A DNA stretch of 64,000 bases, taken from positions 248,001 through 312,000 of the forward strand of contig NZ_JAJSLW010000004.1 in NCBI RefSeq assembly GCF_021729145.1, in the 5' to 3' direction. The position numbers were made by a program, and so were the translations under genes. Origin of the DNA: Membranihabitans maritimus (lineage in GTDB: Bacteria; Bacteroidota; Bacteroidia; Chitinophagales; Saprospiraceae). This document shows, in pieces, positions 15,720 through 25,437 of this stretch; the stretch's first letter is position 1, and the number at the start of each line of letters is the position of its first letter. The notes below the pieces were generated by a model. It was not told where the DNA came from. It worked only from the letters and a program-made list of their open reading frames with translations, and searched no databases.

Positions 15720-18572
15720 TCACCCCATCCCTTCAATAAATGTCTCTACAAACTTTTTGATCCTATCCAATACCCGATTGGATGCCTTTTTGCGTTCCTT
15801 GAGTTTGGGTCGGGTGTTCATCACCTCGATTAATTCTTCACGGAGGGGTTCTTTTTTAGTGAAAAGATAATTGCTAATAACGGTATTGAGTTTGGCCGCA
15901 TTGAGGTTTTCTTCATTACTCAGGGATTGCAAAGCCTTGGTCTTTTCCTCTGTCCAGAATGCTTCGAATGCTTCCGGGATATCATCCGTATCCTGGATTT
16001 CCGGCAAACTTTCTTCGATAAACCGTTCGATCAATTCCTTTTTGCTTCGCAACTGCGTTTCGGTTGCCAGGATATTGGATATTGTCCGCATCTGATCTTC
16101 CTGGTCCTGGGGCTTTTTGTCTTTGATTTGTATTAAAAGTTGCAATATGTACTGGACATTGATTTCATCCCGGTGTATCAATTCCACTTCAAAATCAATA
16201 TCATTCAGAACCGACACTTTTTCTTTGTCGTCTTGCACCCGATCCCGAATATCCAGGTATTTACTTTGATAGTCTTCCAGGGTTTGTTCATCAATAGGAA
16301 GGTCGGAGTAATCAAATTCCGTGAATGTGGTCAATACATTTTTGATGCGCATTAATTCCCGGAAAGCTTTTACAAATTCCAGGATATCGTCTTCAGTCTG
16401 TAAATGATTTACACTATCCACGGTAGGGACAATAATCAATAACTTTTCGACGGCTTTGGCAAATTCATCAATATAGCTTTCATAAGGAGCAAGGATAATT
16501 TCTTCGATGGCGTCCTTGTTTGAGAACAATGTAATGGCATCGTCTGTGTTCTTTTTGAGATTGCGAAAACATACAACATTACCCTGTGATTTCTTTTCGT
16601 CCAGTATCCGATTGGTTCGGGAAAAGGCCTGAATTAAACCATGGTACCTTAGATTTTTGTCAACATATATGGTATTGAGTTTTTTACTATCGAATCCGGT
16701 AAGAAACATATTGACCACTAGTAAAATGTCTACCTGTTTATTCCGTACCCTCTTTCCTATATCCTTGTAATATCCATAAAAGTCGTTGGTAGAATAATTG
16801 GAATTGAATGCCTGGTTATAGTCATCGATAAATTCATCCAGTTTTTCCCGGCTGTGTTTGGATTTGTATTCTACTTTCGGGTCGGCAGCTTTTAGCAGGG
16901 TAGATTCACTATCTTCTCCAAATCCTTCATCCGGTATAAAACCATTGGCATCTGCATCCTCTTCATTGGCCTGATAAGAAAAAATAGTCGCTACCATCAA
17001 ATCGTGTTGGCCTTCTTCTTTTTTGCGTTTAAATATCTCGTAATACCGGATAAGAGTATCCACATTCGGAACACAAAAAATGGAGGTATAGGCTTTATTA
17101 TGACTTTTGCGATTGTAATGGGTTATTATATAGTTTACAACTTTCTCCAATCTTTCCGGGGCTTCCATTACCTCGGCTTTGTCAATGCCGTCGACTTCAA
17201 TGTCTACTATGTGATCTTTTTCCCGAAACGTTCGGATGTATTCAATTGAGAATTTTAAAACATTTTGGTCCCGGATCGCATCCGTTATAACATACTTGTG
17301 AAGGCAGTCACCAAAGAGTTCTTTTGTGGTTCTTTTCCCCAATTCATTCTTTACCGCATTGTCAGCAAATATCGGTGTTCCGGTAAATCCAAACATTTGG
17401 GCACTTTCGAAAAAATCCCGGATACGCTGGTGGGTTTCCCCAAACTGCGACCGATGGCATTCGTCAAAAATAAAGACGATTTTTTCTTCCCGGAATCGCT
17501 CCATTCTTTTCAGATAGCGTTCTTTTCGTATTGCTGTATTGAGCTTTTGGATGGTAGTGACGATTAATTTGGTATCGTCTGAAAATTGTTTAACCAGTGA
17601 ATTTGTATTATTCGTACCATCGATACTATTTTCGCTGAAACTATTAAATTCTTTGATGGTCTGATAATCCAGGTCTTTCCGGTCTACGACAAAAACGACT
17701 TTAGCGACATCGGGCAATTGAGTCAGGATTTGACTGGTTTTGAATGAAGTCAGTGTTTTTCCCGATCCCGTCGTATGCCAAATATATCCAAACTTATTGG
17801 AGTTCTTCACTCGTTCGACAATGGCTTCCGTGGCGTAATACTGATAGGGGCGAAGCACCATTAATATCTTGTGGGATTCATTCAGTACAATGTACTTGGT
17901 GATCATCTTTGATAAGTGGCAAGGTTCCAAAAACACCTTGGCAAATTCGCTCAACTGGGTAACAATAGCATTGTCGATATCAGCCCAGAAAAATGTTTGT
18001 TTGAAGCTTCGGGCTTTGATACTATTGTTAGCGTAATATTTCGTATTTACGCCGTTGCTGATCACAAAGATTTGAATGTACTGGAACAGTCCTTTCCCGG
18101 CCTGGAAAGAATGCCGTTCATATCGGTTGGTCTGGTTGAATGCTTCTTTGAGTTCCAGCCCTCTTCTTTTGAGTTCGATTTGAGCAAGGGGAAGACCATT
18201 GACCAATAGGGTTACATCGTATCGGTTTTTGTATTTGCCCTCCATCGAAATTTGGTGTGTGACCTGATATTCGTTCTTACACCAGTGAATTTGATTGATC
18301 AATTCCAGGTACCCCGTTTCTCCGTCTTCCTTGATATATTCCACTTTGTCCCGAAGAATTTTTGCTTTTTGGAAGATATTGCCTTTCGCCAATGCGTTAA
18401 GTACCTGGCTAAATTCGTATTCAGTCAGTTGTGTTTTATTATGCTTTTCGAGTTGTGTCTTGAGGTTCTGTATCAGGTCTTTTTCATCCCGGATGGCAAC
18501 TTTCTCGTACCCCAATTCCTTGAGCTGATCGACTAAGCTTTCTTCCAGTATGTATTCGGATTGGGTGGTCAT
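15720..18572 (-). CDS. hsdR: Type I restriction enzyme subunit R
   Basis: A 950-residue motor and nuclease subunit of a type I restriction enzyme, similar in layout to the type IC (EcoR124-like) group. The N-terminal PD-(D/E)xK nuclease has D119, E133 and K135 (YDVTLL...QIELK), followed by QTNRY at 147-151. The SF2 translocase follows: Walker A TTGSGKT near 267-273, DECH at 370-373, GFTGTP motif III, and later helicase motifs around FLTGFDSKKLNT and QAFSRTNR. A helical C-terminal domain binds HsdM. All key residues are present, so it looks functional. Its ATG shares a base with the hsdS stop (TAATG), indicating translational coupling. Confidence 0.95.
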   Translation of the reverse strand: MTTQSEYILEESLVDQLKELGYEKVAIRDEKDLIQNLKTQLEKHNKTQLTEYEFSQVLNALAKGNIFQKAKILRDKVEYIKEDGETGYLELINQIHWCKNEYQVTHQISMEGKYKNRYDVTLLVNGLPLAQIELKRRGLELKEAFNQTNRYERHSFQAGKGLFQYIQIFVISNGVNTKYYANNSIKARSFKQTFFWADIDNAIVTQLSEFAKVFLEPCHLSKMITKYIVLNESHKILMVLRPYQYYATEAIVERVKNSNKFGYIWHTTGSGKTLTSFKTSQILTQLPDVAKVVFVVDRKDLDYQTIKEFNSFSENSIDGTNNTNSLVKQFSDDTKLIVTTIQKLNTAIRKERYLKRMERFREEKIVFIFDECHRSQFGETHQRIRDFFESAQMFGFTGTPIFADNAVKNELGKRTTKELFGDCLHKYVITDAIRDQNVLKFSIEYIRTFREKDHIVDIEVDGIDKAEVMEAPERLEKVVNYIITHYNRKSHNKAYTSIFCVPNVDTLIRYYEIFKRKKEEGQHDLMVATIFSYQANEEDADANGFIPDEGFGEDSESTLLKAADPKVEYKSKHSREKLDEFIDDYNQAFNSNYSTNDFYGYYKDIGKRVRNKQVDILLVVNMFLTGFDSKKLNTIYVDKNLRYHGLIQAFSRTNRILDEKKSQGNVVCFRNLKKNTDDAITLFSNKDAIEEIILAPYESYIDEFAKAVEKLLIIVPTVDSVNHLQTEDDILEFVKAFRELMRIKNVLTTFTEFDYSDLPIDEQTLEDYQSKYLDIRDRVQDDKEKVSVLNDIDFEVELIHRDEINVQYILQLLIQIKDKKPQDQEDQMRTISNILATETQLRSKKELIERFIEESLPEIQDTDDIPEAFEAFWTEEKTKALQSLSNEENLNAAKLNTVISNYLFTKKEPLREELIEVMNTRPKLKERKKASNRVLDRIKKFVETFIEGMG

Positions 18573-19864
18573 TACACAAACATTTTCTGAAGCAGTCCTT
18601 TTTTGAATTGTTTTGTGGCTTCGATTTGGGTATTGATCTTTTCGATCTTACTGTCTATGGAAGTGAGGAAATTGGCGATTTTTTGTTGTTCTCTAGTATC
18701 AGGAAGATGAACCTTGATTTTTGAAAATGAATCAACTGATATTGTAAACCTAGTACTACCTGTGGCAAAACGACTAATTTGCCTTAGTATATCTGGTGTA
18801 TTACAAAAGTAATGTGAATAGAGTATATCCATTTCAATGATTGGTCTAAATCTCATTAAATGGTAACTGTAAAGTGTGTTTTTTAAATCCTCAAAAATAA
18901 CAACGGAATGACCGATGTCTTCCGGAGTTTCAGAAGATGGAGTAAATAATATATCTCCTTTTTTTAGATTATTTGTTTTGATTTGGCTTTGACTTGCCGA
19001 AACCTTCATCAAATTTTCTATGTTTTTACTTGTAATTGACTCGTGATTATAAACGTTCATGTAATTGACCAAGAAAACTAATTCTTCATCATCATTTATC
19101 TTCTTATTTACACTACTTGTTTTAAACTCACCTATCTCCCCCAACTTCTTCACTTCCCAATCCGGGTAATCATTCCCATTTTCATCTTTAAACCGCCATT
19201 CGGGATTAGGGTTGGAATCCTTCGGGCTTGGCCCTGAGCTTGTCGAAGGGAATAGCTTCTGCATCACCCCTTTTTTATATTCTTCCAGCCGGGCTTTTTT
19301 CTTTTTCAGGAGTTCGATTTTGCGGTCTACGGAGGAAAGGAAAGATGCGATTTTTTGTTGTTCGGGTAAAGAGGGGGTATATATTTTTATCTTTAAAAAA
19401 TCTCTTGTATAAATGGCAGCTACACTAGTTGTTCCTGTTGCAACTCTTCTAAGTTCTTTTAGACACCTAAATGAGTTTAATAAATAATTGATAAAGAAAT
19501 TATTATCAAACTTTATATATAACAGATTTGAATTATAATATGCTATTGGTAATTCATTTCTCCAAATGGCAACTTTGCCGACTAATTCAAGTGTATTCCT
19601 GGTATTGAAAAATAAATCTCCATAATTTATTTTATGATTGTTGTCAATAGTTTCACCTTCACTTATGTATTCTAATTTTTCCAGGGAAATATTGCCTCTA
19701 TTTATATTCCCCATTTTTATTAATGGGAATGGTGTCTTCTTGTTAGAGTTTTTATAATTTCCACCTAGTCTATATTCATGTAATATTGAATCAATATTAC
19801 TCATATGCCAGGAGTCAGAAAAATTGACGAATCTTAATTCTGGTAATAAATCCTTTCGTTCCAT
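18572..19864 (-). CDS. hsdS: Type I restriction enzyme specificity subunit S
   Basis: A 430-residue DNA recognition subunit. TRD1 spans about 15-165, followed by the central conserved helix (LPEQQKIASFLSSVDRKIELL, 167-187, leading to GVMQKLF). TRD2 spans about 235-385, followed by the matching distal helix (REQQKIANFLTSIDSKIEKI). The two TRDs determine the two halves of a bipartite target that cannot be read from sequence. The linker at residues 206-217 (PSTSSGPSPKDS) is encoded by a REP-like palindrome, an unusual insertion in a structurally tolerant position. Second gene of the hsdM-hsdS-hsdR operon. Base composition of TRD1 is more AT-rich than hsdR or hsdM, as is common for exchanged TRDs. 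Confidence 0.93.
   Translation of the reverse strand: MERKDLLPELRFVNFSDSWHMSNIDSILHEYRLGGNYKNSNKKTPFPLIKMGNINRGNISLEKLEYISEGETIDNNHKINYGDLFFNTRNTLELVGKVAIWRNELPIAYYNSNLLYIKFDNNFFINYLLNSFRCLKELRRVATGTTSVAAIYTRDFLKIKIYTPSLPEQQKIASFLSSVDRKIELLKKKKARLEEYKKGVMQKLFPSTSSGPSPKDSNPNPEWRFKDENGNDYPDWEVKKLGEIGEFKTSSVNKKINDDEELVFLVNYMNVYNHESITSKNIENLMKVSASQSQIKTNNLKKGDILFTPSSETPEDIGHSVVIFEDLKNTLYSYHLMRFRPIIEMDILYSHYFCNTPDILRQISRFATGSTRFTISVDSFSKIKVHLPDTREQQKIANFLTSIDSKIEKINTQIEATKQFKKGLLQKMFV
19219..19250. repeat. REP-like palindrome inside hsdS
   Basis: An imperfect palindrome containing TTCGGGCTTGG and CCCTGAGCTTGTCGAAGG. The core TTCGACAAGCTCAGG (minus strand) is a sequence I know as a recurrent short interspersed repeat in many bacteria. 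Here it is read in frame as PSTSSGPSPKDS in the HsdS linker. Confidence 0.65.
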
Positions 19865-19868
19865 AGAT

Positions 19869-21431
19869 TCAAAAAGGGCTTTTAATATTCAATTCTTTGC
19901 AATACCCAGCAATGACTTCATCCACTTCTTCGATTTCCCGGTCCAATACTTGTAACTCCTCTGCCACGGCTTCGATATCGATCGGTTCTTCCTCTTCGAA
20001 GGTGTCCACATATCTTGGAATATTGAGATTGTAGTCATTTTCCCGGATTTCTTCCATGGGGGCGAGATAGCTGAATTTGTCGATGGTTTTCCGATTTCGA
20101 TACGTGTCAACTATTTTCTGGATGTGTTCTTTCCGCAATCGGTTTTTATTCCCGTCTTTTTCGTACTCTTCTGATGCGTCAATGAATAGAATATTTTCGC
20201 TGTCTTTGCGACATTTGCTGATCACTAAAATACAGGTTGGTATGCCAGTACCATAAAAAATATTGGCCGGAAGGCCGATGACGGCATCCAGGTAGTTGAG
20301 TTTCTCGATCAGGTATTGACGAATCGTCCCTTCAGCATTACCTCGGAACAGCACCCCGTGGGGCAATACGCAAGCCATAGTTCCGTTTTCTGCCAATTGG
20401 TATATCATGTGTTGCACAAAGGCAAAATCAGCCTTTGAAGAGGGTGCCAGTCTTCCGTATTGACTAAAGCGCTCGTCGGTGTCATTCAGTGGATTTTTCT
20501 TACCCTTCCATTTAGCCGAAAAGGGTGGATTAGCGACGATCGCTTCGAATCGATGGTCCAGGTGTTGCGGGTTTTCCAATGTGTCTTCTTGGGTCAAATC
20601 AAATTGCCGATAATGAACATCGTGTAAGATCATATTCATCCGTGCCAGGTTATACGTGGTACGATTCAATTCCTGGCCGTAAAACTCTTCGATCCGTGCT
20701 TCTTTGGCTACTCGCAATAAAAGTGAACCCGATCCGCACGTGGGATCATATACACTTTTGAGCCGGGATTTACCCGTTGTCACAATTTTAGCTAATATTT
20801 TGGACACCTGCTGCGGGGTGTAAAATTCCCCGGCTTTCTTTCCGGCACCACTGGCAAACTGTGATATCAAATATTCGTACGCATCACCCAAAACATCACC
20901 ATCGTCATTTTGCAATTCGAAGTCGATCTTGTCTAAGTGGGAAAGCACTTTTGCTATTAATTCATTCCGGGCATTGGGGGACCTTCCCAACTTGGTGCTA
21001 CTCAAGTCCAGGTCTTCGAACAGTTTATTGAAGTCGTCCTCGCTTTCGGTGCCCATCGTGCTTTGTTCGATGTTATTAAGGATGCTTTGCAAATCTTCCA
21101 GGATAAAATTACTTTCTGCTTCTGTATTGGCGCTTCCTTTTCGGGCTACGGCGCCGAATAATTCATCCGGTCGGAGATAATACCCCAGTTCAATTTGTGA
21201 TTCTTCCCGGATGGCTTCCAGGTCTTCTTCATCCGTTAATTTGGCGTAATCTTTTACGGCTTCTGTTTCCAAAAGCTGGTTGGCGAATAAGTATTGTTTC
21301 TCGGATAGGTATTTATAGAAAATAAATCCCAGGATATAGTCCCGAAACTCATCTGCATCCATTTTGCCCCGCAATTCATTGGCTATATTCCATAGTTGGG
21401 TTTCGAGTTGCTTCTTCTGTTCTTCTGACAT
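19869..21431 (-). CDS. hsdM: Type I DNA methyltransferase subunit M
   Basis: A 520-residue N6-adenine methyltransferase subunit. The start is placed at the ATG at 21431 (MSEEQKKQLE); the open frame runs 11 codons further to a TTG, which is less typical. Residues 1-160 are the HsdM helical N-terminal domain. GKKAGEFYTPQQVS is at 198-210. The SAM-binding motif I is DPTCGSGS at 229-236 and the catalytic NPPF motif is at 301-304. The C-terminus is acidic and helical. It modifies host DNA with HsdS (M2S) and joins HsdR for restriction. First gene of the operon, with only 4 bp before hsdS. Confidence 0.95.
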   Translation of the reverse strand: MSEEQKKQLETQLWNIANELRGKMDADEFRDYILGFIFYKYLSEKQYLFANQLLETEAVKDYAKLTDEEDLEAIREESQIELGYYLRPDELFGAVARKGSANTEAESNFILEDLQSILNNIEQSTMGTESEDDFNKLFEDLDLSSTKLGRSPNARNELIAKVLSHLDKIDFELQNDDGDVLGDAYEYLISQFASGAGKKAGEFYTPQQVSKILAKIVTTGKSRLKSVYDPTCGSGSLLLRVAKEARIEEFYGQELNRTTYNLARMNMILHDVHYRQFDLTQEDTLENPQHLDHRFEAIVANPPFSAKWKGKKNPLNDTDERFSQYGRLAPSSKADFAFVQHMIYQLAENGTMACVLPHGVLFRGNAEGTIRQYLIEKLNYLDAVIGLPANIFYGTGIPTCILVISKCRKDSENILFIDASEEYEKDGNKNRLRKEHIQKIVDTYRNRKTIDKFSYLAPMEEIRENDYNLNIPRYVDTFEEEEPIDIEAVAEELQVLDREIEEVDEVIAGYCKELNIKSPF

Positions 21432-21494
21432 TCTTTTTTGATATTGGATTAAGGATTCTGCCAAATATAAACAAAGTCTATTGGATTACAGAAG

Positions 21495-22088
21495 TCAATA
21501 ATCTAGGTCTTTTAGTTGAATGGTTGAACTCAGGGACCGATATTCATATTTGTCTATTTGGTCAAGTAGATATTGATAACGTCGAGTGATTTTACCTTTG
21601 TAGTACTTTTTGAAATGTTTACCGTAAATCTTGTTATACATTTCTTCAATTTTAAATTCACTTCCGAAAGTGTGGTCTAACATTCGATAGTATTTGCTAT
21701 GGGTTTGACATTCGTACATTGTATTTTTAGCAATAGTCCGATGGCCAAAATAACCATCGATCAGATATAATTTTCGACATCGTTTCAAGGTAAATGGACA
21801 TACAAAATATAGAACAGAACCAATTCCCAGGTTCGATGGTATAGCCATGAAATATATTTTATATTCCTTTCTAGTCTTACGGTAAATGTAGGCCAGATTC
21901 ATGTATGGGCGTTCAGCGCTCATATCTACCACAAACGAAACACTGCTTTTGACTTCACCTTTTATTTTCCATTGATATGTTCCTTTAAGTACTTTTCCAT
22001 TTTCGATATAACCCCACTTTTTCAAATTCGCCAAATGGATTTGATAAGTATCGTCTAAAATTATTGGATGCGTGGGTAACTTTGCCAT
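21495..22088 (-). CDS. Uncharacterised degenerate zinc-ribbon-like protein, copy 2
   Basis: A 197-residue paralogue of the protein at 14635-15222, nearly the same length, with C97, C104 and H116 at the same positions (YFVCPFTLKRCRKLY, DGYFGHR). The N-terminal 60 residues differ most. The C-terminal helical tail is shared. It lies 63 bp upstream of hsdM on the same strand and could be transcribed with the restriction operon. No membrane segments. A role as a DNA-binding regulator or accessory factor of the restriction system is possible but only inferred from position and the zinc-ribbon-like pattern. Confidence 0.65.
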   Translation of the reverse strand: MAKLPTHPIILDDTYQIHLANLKKWGYIENGKVLKGTYQWKIKGEVKSSVSFVVDMSAERPYMNLAYIYRKTRKEYKIYFMAIPSNLGIGSVLYFVCPFTLKRCRKLYLIDGYFGHRTIAKNTMYECQTHSKYYRMLDHTFGSEFKIEEMYNKIYGKHFKKYYKGKITRRYQYLLDQIDKYEYRSLSSTIQLKDLDY

Positions 22089-22217
22089 AACTATTACAAA
22101 TTGAAACCTAAATAATTAGGGAATATCGAAGGTTAATTTTGTCGTAAATACTCCGATTTATAATATAAAAAATTTATTATCAATGATTTATAATGATTTT
22201 TAAGGTGTGGGCAATAT

Positions 22218-23669
22218 TTAGTCATTTTTATTAATGGTTAGGGTCTTCAAATCGATGAATACGGATTGAAAATCATCCCGATTTATTTCGGAATCCCGGA
22301 TAAATTTCGGCAAGCATTTTCGACGGTTATAACTTTCAATATTCGGGTAAACGGTATAGGTGTCGGATAATGGCGTTGGAATGTAAAGTTTTCCAGCTTT
22401 GTCGGTGTATGCCGTGATGTTGATCAGAGCGTCGATGGGCTTTTGGCTTTCAGCTTCCCGATATACATTAAAATCAATAGCTTCATTGGATTTTACTGTT
22501 TTAGTTTTCGCGTTTTTGTTAATTTTTGCCAAATTTTTCGATTCATCGGACTGCTCATTTTTTGGTGATTCATTACATTGTCTTAATTCTGTTTTTGATG
22601 GTTTTCTAAATTCTCGCCAATCCAATCGGATCAAATAATCTGCAATATCATTACCATCGTTTTTATCAGATTGTGGCGCCAACTGCTCCAATAAGTTGGA
22701 TACGTTGAACCGGGTGCCGGGCAGTCGCTTTTCAAAGTCCTGGGCTTTAGTGTTCCATTCGTCGAAGGTGTTACCCTCTTTGGATAAATCAGGAAATACA
22801 ATTACATTCCGGCCTCGCAATACTTTAATCTTATCAAATTTAAAACTGCTTTTGTTGAACACTGCCAACCAAATAAGAACTTGATTTTTTATGACATCTT
22901 CAGAACCTGTTGTTCTTTCCGGTAGCCCAAAATATAACGATCCATAAATAGCCGTTTTCGGCGCTTCTACTAACGCCACGTGGTTGTTGGGGTATTTACT
23001 CAATAAATGCTCTCCAAACAAGCAGGAAACGCGTTTATCTTGCTCTGTGTAGGCATTTAACCAATCCGGCATGGGCTCATTTCTAAATTCGGTGTGTTTT
23101 AGCCGGGAATGTATCCAGCTCGTATGATATTTTTTGCTTTTGTCCGTATGATTTGTAGCATTGAATATTTTTTCCTGAATAGCTCTTACGTTCGCATTTT
23201 TATCAATGAAGGGAAAACAGGTGGCCCCGGTTTTGGGAACGGTCCCCAGAAAATAAATTGAAATAACTTTCTCAATGTCTTTCTTTTGAAAAGGGAATGG
23301 TATGTGGTATAATAAGTTTTGGACAAAGATATTCTTATCGTACCCCAGTAATGTTCGTTTGAAAATTTCAGCGGGAATATAAACGGGGGTTGTCTTTAGT
23401 TTTGGTTTTCTTCCCGTTTCTTGGTGTAATCCTTTCCAGTTATCAATGCTCAATCCTTTTTCTTGATCAAGGATTGTTTTAGCATACCCATTACTGTAAG
23501 GATCAAGAAAATAACCACAGTTATCTTCACGGTCGCACTTTCCGTATTGCTCCGGTAAGTAATTTCCTGATCGTTTATCAATATATCGGACAAACCGCTT
23601 TTTATTGCATCCCGGACACCGGAATTTTTTACTGCTTCTGTCAAATTCGTACTGCAAATCAATATTCAT
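22218..23669 (-). CDS. Primase-like protein with zinc-binding N-terminus and Toprim-like region (DUF6371 type)
   Basis: A 483-residue protein of the kind found beside DUF3987 genes in Bacteroidota mobile elements. The N-terminus has a CHC2-like zinc motif (CPGCNKKRF...C..EDNCGYF, about residues 18-53). The central part resembles a Toprim fold: VALVEAPKTAIYGSLYFG, then NVIVFPDLSKEGNTFDEW with the acidic D-x-x-K/E region, and DGNDIADYLI. It probably primes or assists replication of the excised element. Assignment to DUF6371 is from memory of the family. Followed downstream by the second zinc-ribbon-like gene 130 bp away. Confidence 0.7.
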   Translation of the reverse strand: MNIDLQYEFDRSSKKFRCPGCNKKRFVRYIDKRSGNYLPEQYGKCDREDNCGYFLDPYSNGYAKTILDQEKGLSIDNWKGLHQETGRKPKLKTTPVYIPAEIFKRTLLGYDKNIFVQNLLYHIPFPFQKKDIEKVISIYFLGTVPKTGATCFPFIDKNANVRAIQEKIFNATNHTDKSKKYHTSWIHSRLKHTEFRNEPMPDWLNAYTEQDKRVSCLFGEHLLSKYPNNHVALVEAPKTAIYGSLYFGLPERTTGSEDVIKNQVLIWLAVFNKSSFKFDKIKVLRGRNVIVFPDLSKEGNTFDEWNTKAQDFEKRLPGTRFNVSNLLEQLAPQSDKNDGNDIADYLIRLDWREFRKPSKTELRQCNESPKNEQSDESKNLAKINKNAKTKTVKSNEAIDFNVYREAESQKPIDALINITAYTDKAGKLYIPTPLSDTYTVYPNIESYNRRKCLPKFIRDSEINRDDFQSVFIDLKTLTINKND

Positions 23670-23701
23670 TATCTGATTTTTTATTTTGTATTATTCACAT
23701 G

Positions 23702-23881
23702 TTGCATTAGTTGCGCTTTCCTTTATTGGTGGGGACTGTGGGGTTCATTTTTATTGCACTTTGTTTGCACAAATTGCATTGTTGAAAAAAATATGTACAA
23801 TAAGTGCAAAGCTTATGCAATGGTTTTTGCCCCTGTATCCCTTATCATTACTGGGTAGTGCTAATAATGCAAAAAGTGCAA
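23702..23881. repeat. Iteron-like cluster of TTGCAC/TTGCAT hexamers
   Basis: Within this 180-bp gap the hexamer TTGCA(C/T) occurs eight times. The plus strand has it at 23702, 23754, 23765 and 23774; the minus strand at 23804, 23815, 23867 and 23876. The gap lies between the DUF3987 and primase-like genes, where an origin or operator of the element would be expected. The same TTGCAT core is in the arm-type repeats at both island ends. Confidence 0.5.
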
Positions 23882-23892
23882 GGTGTTTATTT

Positions 23893-25437
23893 TTAAATCC
23901 GTTTTTCATATTTACCTCTTTTAGGCTTACTGAATAAATCCTTATTTTTTATGAAATATTGAAAAGTCCGTTTAGATACATTCATTCCTTCAGCAATCTC
24001 AATACCATCACTTGTTGTAAAAGTGTTCGGCAAGGCTTCGTAAAGATTTTGTTTGTCTCCGGGTAATTTAGATACCGGATCGTCATTTGATATGATAGTA
24101 TGAACTTTAAGCGCTGATTTTATGAAGTACTCAACCAATTTAATGGCGCCTCTTGTTGCTTCAACCCCGATAAACTGTTTTTGGCCATTACCGGCAGCCC
24201 ATTGCATAATTTCAAGACACAAGGCCAAGCGTAACGCATACAACTCCATCTTAGCATATATACCGCTTATTGTGTCGTCTGCTGCTTCATTACTTAAATC
24301 TGTTATTCCCCTCTGCCAATCAGATATAAATTGTTTAGCTTCAGGTGAGAAACTCAATATTTCAGGTTGTGGATTAAGGGTCTCATCGTAGTCAATTGAC
24401 ACGTCTAAAATCTTTGATACGATGGTGTTCCAATCCTCCTTAACTTCTGTTTTTAGCTCTGTTTCACTCCAATACACTTTTTTGAGGTCGTCCGGCACCA
24501 CAAACAGTATCCGGTCCAAGAAACCATTTTGTGTCCTTTTTTTGGCTAACTCATCAAGAACTCCCGGTTGTATAGTCCCGCCAACTGAAATGAACGGTAC
24601 AGATATGTAAATGGGTTCATTCTGTTTTCTGTTAATTATTATAGATTTTCCACTCCAGGCACTTAACCAAAATTGTTCTTCACTCCCTTTATTGTATCTT
24701 CCAAAATTATTAACCCAGCTGGCTAATTCGTCCGAATAAACACCGAGCCCCCTTTTGTTATGCTGATGAACATCGGCAAGGGCTTCAGGTGTAAAATCGG
24801 AGACTAAATATTGTTCCAGGATCGGCTTTTCGGGTTTATCGTATTGTGATTTTACTGCTGCTTCAAGACTTGATATACGATGGTATTCTTGTTTTTTTCT
24901 CTCGTACTCCTGATATTTCAGGTCCCCTCGTTGTGTAATTGGATCAAGTGCAAAGCTAAGAGGATGACTTTTATTTGTCCCCGGTCGGCCTACAAGCGCA
25001 AGATACATTACAGCGTTTTGTCTAAACCCGTTCTTTATTTCAACCCAATGAGTATTTCCTATTGCAACTGAAGCAGCATACAGTAATGAGGCCCCTATAA
25101 AGTCGATCGGATAGTTCAAACTCTCGTTAGTGGCTATAATTATTCTCTGTACGCGTGCCGGAAATATTTCTACTGGAAACGGATTCTCCTTTTGTTTCTT
25201 TTTAGTCTCAAAGTTTCTCAGGTGTTTGTTAAAGTGATTTATAATAGTTTCTGCCTTATCCAAACTTTCCCCGTTAATTGGCCCCAGATCGTCAAAATTA
25301 GGGTTGATGTTTTCACTTTTCCCAATTTCAGTACCCTTCGACAATAAATTATGATCATTGAAACTTGATGATTCCGAGTCTTTTTCCGTACCTTGTTGTT
25401 GAAATAAATCCGGGTTGTTCTTTTGGTTACCTTCCAT
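23893..25437 (-). CDS. DUF3987 domain protein (element replication ATPase-like)
   Basis: A 514-residue protein with the DUF3987 layout: FPARVQRIIIATNESLNYPIDFIGAS, the P-loop-like VGRPGTNKSHPLSFAL (GxxGTxKS), IYSDELASW-type Walker B region (VYSDELASWVNNF), and the helical C-terminus. These proteins resemble phage and plasmid primase-helicases and are standard cargo of Bacteroidota integrative elements. The C-terminal end has a helix-turn-helix-like stretch (GIEIAEGMNVSKRTFQYFIKN). It overlaps the start-side gene (the HTH gene) by 11 bp, indicating one operon. Confidence 0.8.
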   Translation of the reverse strand: MEGNQKNNPDLFQQQGTEKDSESSSFNDHNLLSKGTEIGKSENINPNFDDLGPINGESLDKAETIINHFNKHLRNFETKKKQKENPFPVEIFPARVQRIIIATNESLNYPIDFIGASLLYAASVAIGNTHWVEIKNGFRQNAVMYLALVGRPGTNKSHPLSFALDPITQRGDLKYQEYERKKQEYHRISSLEAAVKSQYDKPEKPILEQYLVSDFTPEALADVHQHNKRGLGVYSDELASWVNNFGRYNKGSEEQFWLSAWSGKSIIINRKQNEPIYISVPFISVGGTIQPGVLDELAKKRTQNGFLDRILFVVPDDLKKVYWSETELKTEVKEDWNTIVSKILDVSIDYDETLNPQPEILSFSPEAKQFISDWQRGITDLSNEAADDTISGIYAKMELYALRLALCLEIMQWAAGNGQKQFIGVEATRGAIKLVEYFIKSALKVHTIISNDDPVSKLPGDKQNLYEALPNTFTTSDGIEIAEGMNVSKRTFQYFIKNKDLFSKPKRGKYEKRI

